This document shows, one piece after another, positions 63,181 to 64,000 of a stretch of 64,000 nucleotides of DNA. A model generated the notes under the pieces. That model was not told where the DNA came from. It saw only the letters and a list, made by a program, of their open reading frames with translations, and made no database searches. Location of the stretch: assembly GCA_024114885.1 (NCBI GenBank), contig CP099424.1, positions 2,356,001-2,420,000 of the forward strand, read 5' to 3'. Origin of the DNA: Septoria linicola (taxonomy: Eukaryota > Ascomycota > Dothideomycetes > Mycosphaerellales > Mycosphaerellaceae). The number at the start of each line of letters is the position of its first letter. Within the stretch, counting starts at the first letter, position 1. A program made the position numbers and the translations under genes.

Positions 63181-64000
63181 ATGGTCGGTGTAGTCGACGT
63201 GCTCAGTTGGGTCCGGGGAAACTTGGGCACCACGATTGCCGTTTCATTCGCGTTGTATGTTGCTGGCCTTACAATCTATCGACTTTACCTTTGCCCGATC
63301 GCCAAGATTCCTGGCCCAAAGCTCGCGGCAGCAACGTTCTGGTACGAATTCTGGTACGATGTTGTCAAAGGCGGCAGGTATACCTGGAAGATAGGGGAGC
63401 TACATGAGCAATATGGTGCGTGTCTTTGCACTGACCGAACGACTCTCGAATGACAAGATGCAGGTCCGATAGTGCGAATTAATCCCTACGAAGTTCATGT
63501 CAATGATCCGGACTACTACAATGAGATCTACACTGGTCCGTCCAAGCGACGTGAGAAATGGGCATGGTCTGCGGCCATGTTTGGCACTTCTTCGTCCCAC
63601 TTCAGCACCTTATCACACGATCTGCATCGGAGGCGCAGAGCACCACTCAACCCATTTTTCTCGAGAGCTTCGGTGCTCAGACTGGAGCCTATGGTTCGAG
63701 ATGTGGTTGAGCAATTGTGTACTCGTCTTGAAGGGTTTCGCCAAACTGGCCAGCCTGTCAATCTTCGGCATGCTTTCGCAGCAGTCACCATGGATGTCGT
63801 TACAGACTATGCTTTCGGCACGAGCTACGAATGTCTAGACGATCCTGACTTCGCCCCGATGTGGCCGGAAGCGGTCGATTCGGTATCAGAGCAAAGTGTA
63901 AGTGCGTGGCACTTACAGTCTAGAATGATCGCTGACATGGCCGACAGCACATGAACAAGCAATTCCCCTGGCTTCTACCTTTGATGCGATTGACTCCTCT
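63181..64000 (+). CDS. cytochrome P450, 3' cut by window edge
   Basis: Exons 63181-63415, 63464-63897 and 63948-beyond 64000, with introns of 48 and 50 bp. An N-terminal membrane anchor ([19 protein letters not shown]) precedes the proline hinge [19 protein letters not shown] and the first beta strands [20 protein letters not shown]. The C-helix WxxxR-like region [20 protein letters not shown] follows, then [20 protein letters not shown]. This is the standard microsomal class II fungal P450 N-terminal half, of the type often seen in secondary-metabolism genes (CYP58/CYP65-like feel). The I helix, ExxR and heme Cys lie outside the window. It acts in the ER with cytochrome P450 reductase. Substrate unknown. 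Confidence 0.9.

Overview
The window is nuclear DNA of a filamentous ascomycete, most likely a Dothideomycete of the Mycosphaerellales type. This is inferred from three things: short introns of about 45-90 bp with GTAAGT/GTATGT donors and YAG acceptors; compact gene spacing on both strands; and families typical of these fungi (short F-box-like proteins, HsbA, DUF3292, fungal CorA-like proteins). Nothing bacterial, viral or organellar was seen, and no transposon, CRISPR array or recognisable tRNA/rRNA gene. All exon structures were built by hand from frame continuity and splice sites and have no transcript support.

Layout. 0-3 kb: two F-box-like loci (the second frameshifted) and a HAD phosphatase. 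3-10 kb: a nuclear-type unknown, a small cysteine-rich secreted protein, an epoxide hydrolase, a disordered unknown and a Nudix hydrolase. 10-17 kb: a doubly frameshifted F-box-like locus, PER1 (GPI-anchor remodelling) divergent from the TFIIIC subunit gene TFC6, then a secreted HsbA protein. 17.6-18.3 kb: a probable gene relic. 18.4-27 kb: LYS2 (lysine synthesis) divergent from an RBR ubiquitin ligase, then a membrane protein. 27-33 kb: POL1 (DNA polymerase alpha) divergent from RPL13. 33.8-41 kb: a divergent PARG-like protein, a PHD-finger protein and an eight-exon MACPF protein. 42-52 kb: a Q-rich unknown, a spliced methyltransferase, a CorA-like protein, a Myb/SANT-like protein with a mitochondrial-looking leader, and a DUF3292 membrane protein. 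52-64 kb: a disordered unknown, a secreted beta-lactamase-fold hydrolase, a large F-box-like protein, a zinc-finger-like unknown, a GST-like protein and the start of a cytochrome P450 cut by the window edge.

Housekeeping genes (TFC6, LYS2, POL1, RPL13, PER1) are interleaved with variable family genes (F-box-like, secreted, MACPF, P450). They do not form one pathway. Three divergent gene pairs share short promoters. The LYS2 promoter has a TATA box beside a Gcn4/CpcA-type TGACTCA site, and the POL1 promoter has G1/S-type CACGAAAA and ACGCGT boxes.

The most unusual general signal is compositional. In at least seven genes the coding strand flips from C-rich to G-rich roughly 100-450 bp before the stop codon, always with the same polarity. 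The most interesting single genes are the MACPF protein with a GC-AG intron, the PARG-like enzyme with a degenerate glycine loop, an alpha-aminoadipate reductase lacking the usual N-terminal 200 residues or so, and an RPL13 gene whose first coding exon is the ATG alone.
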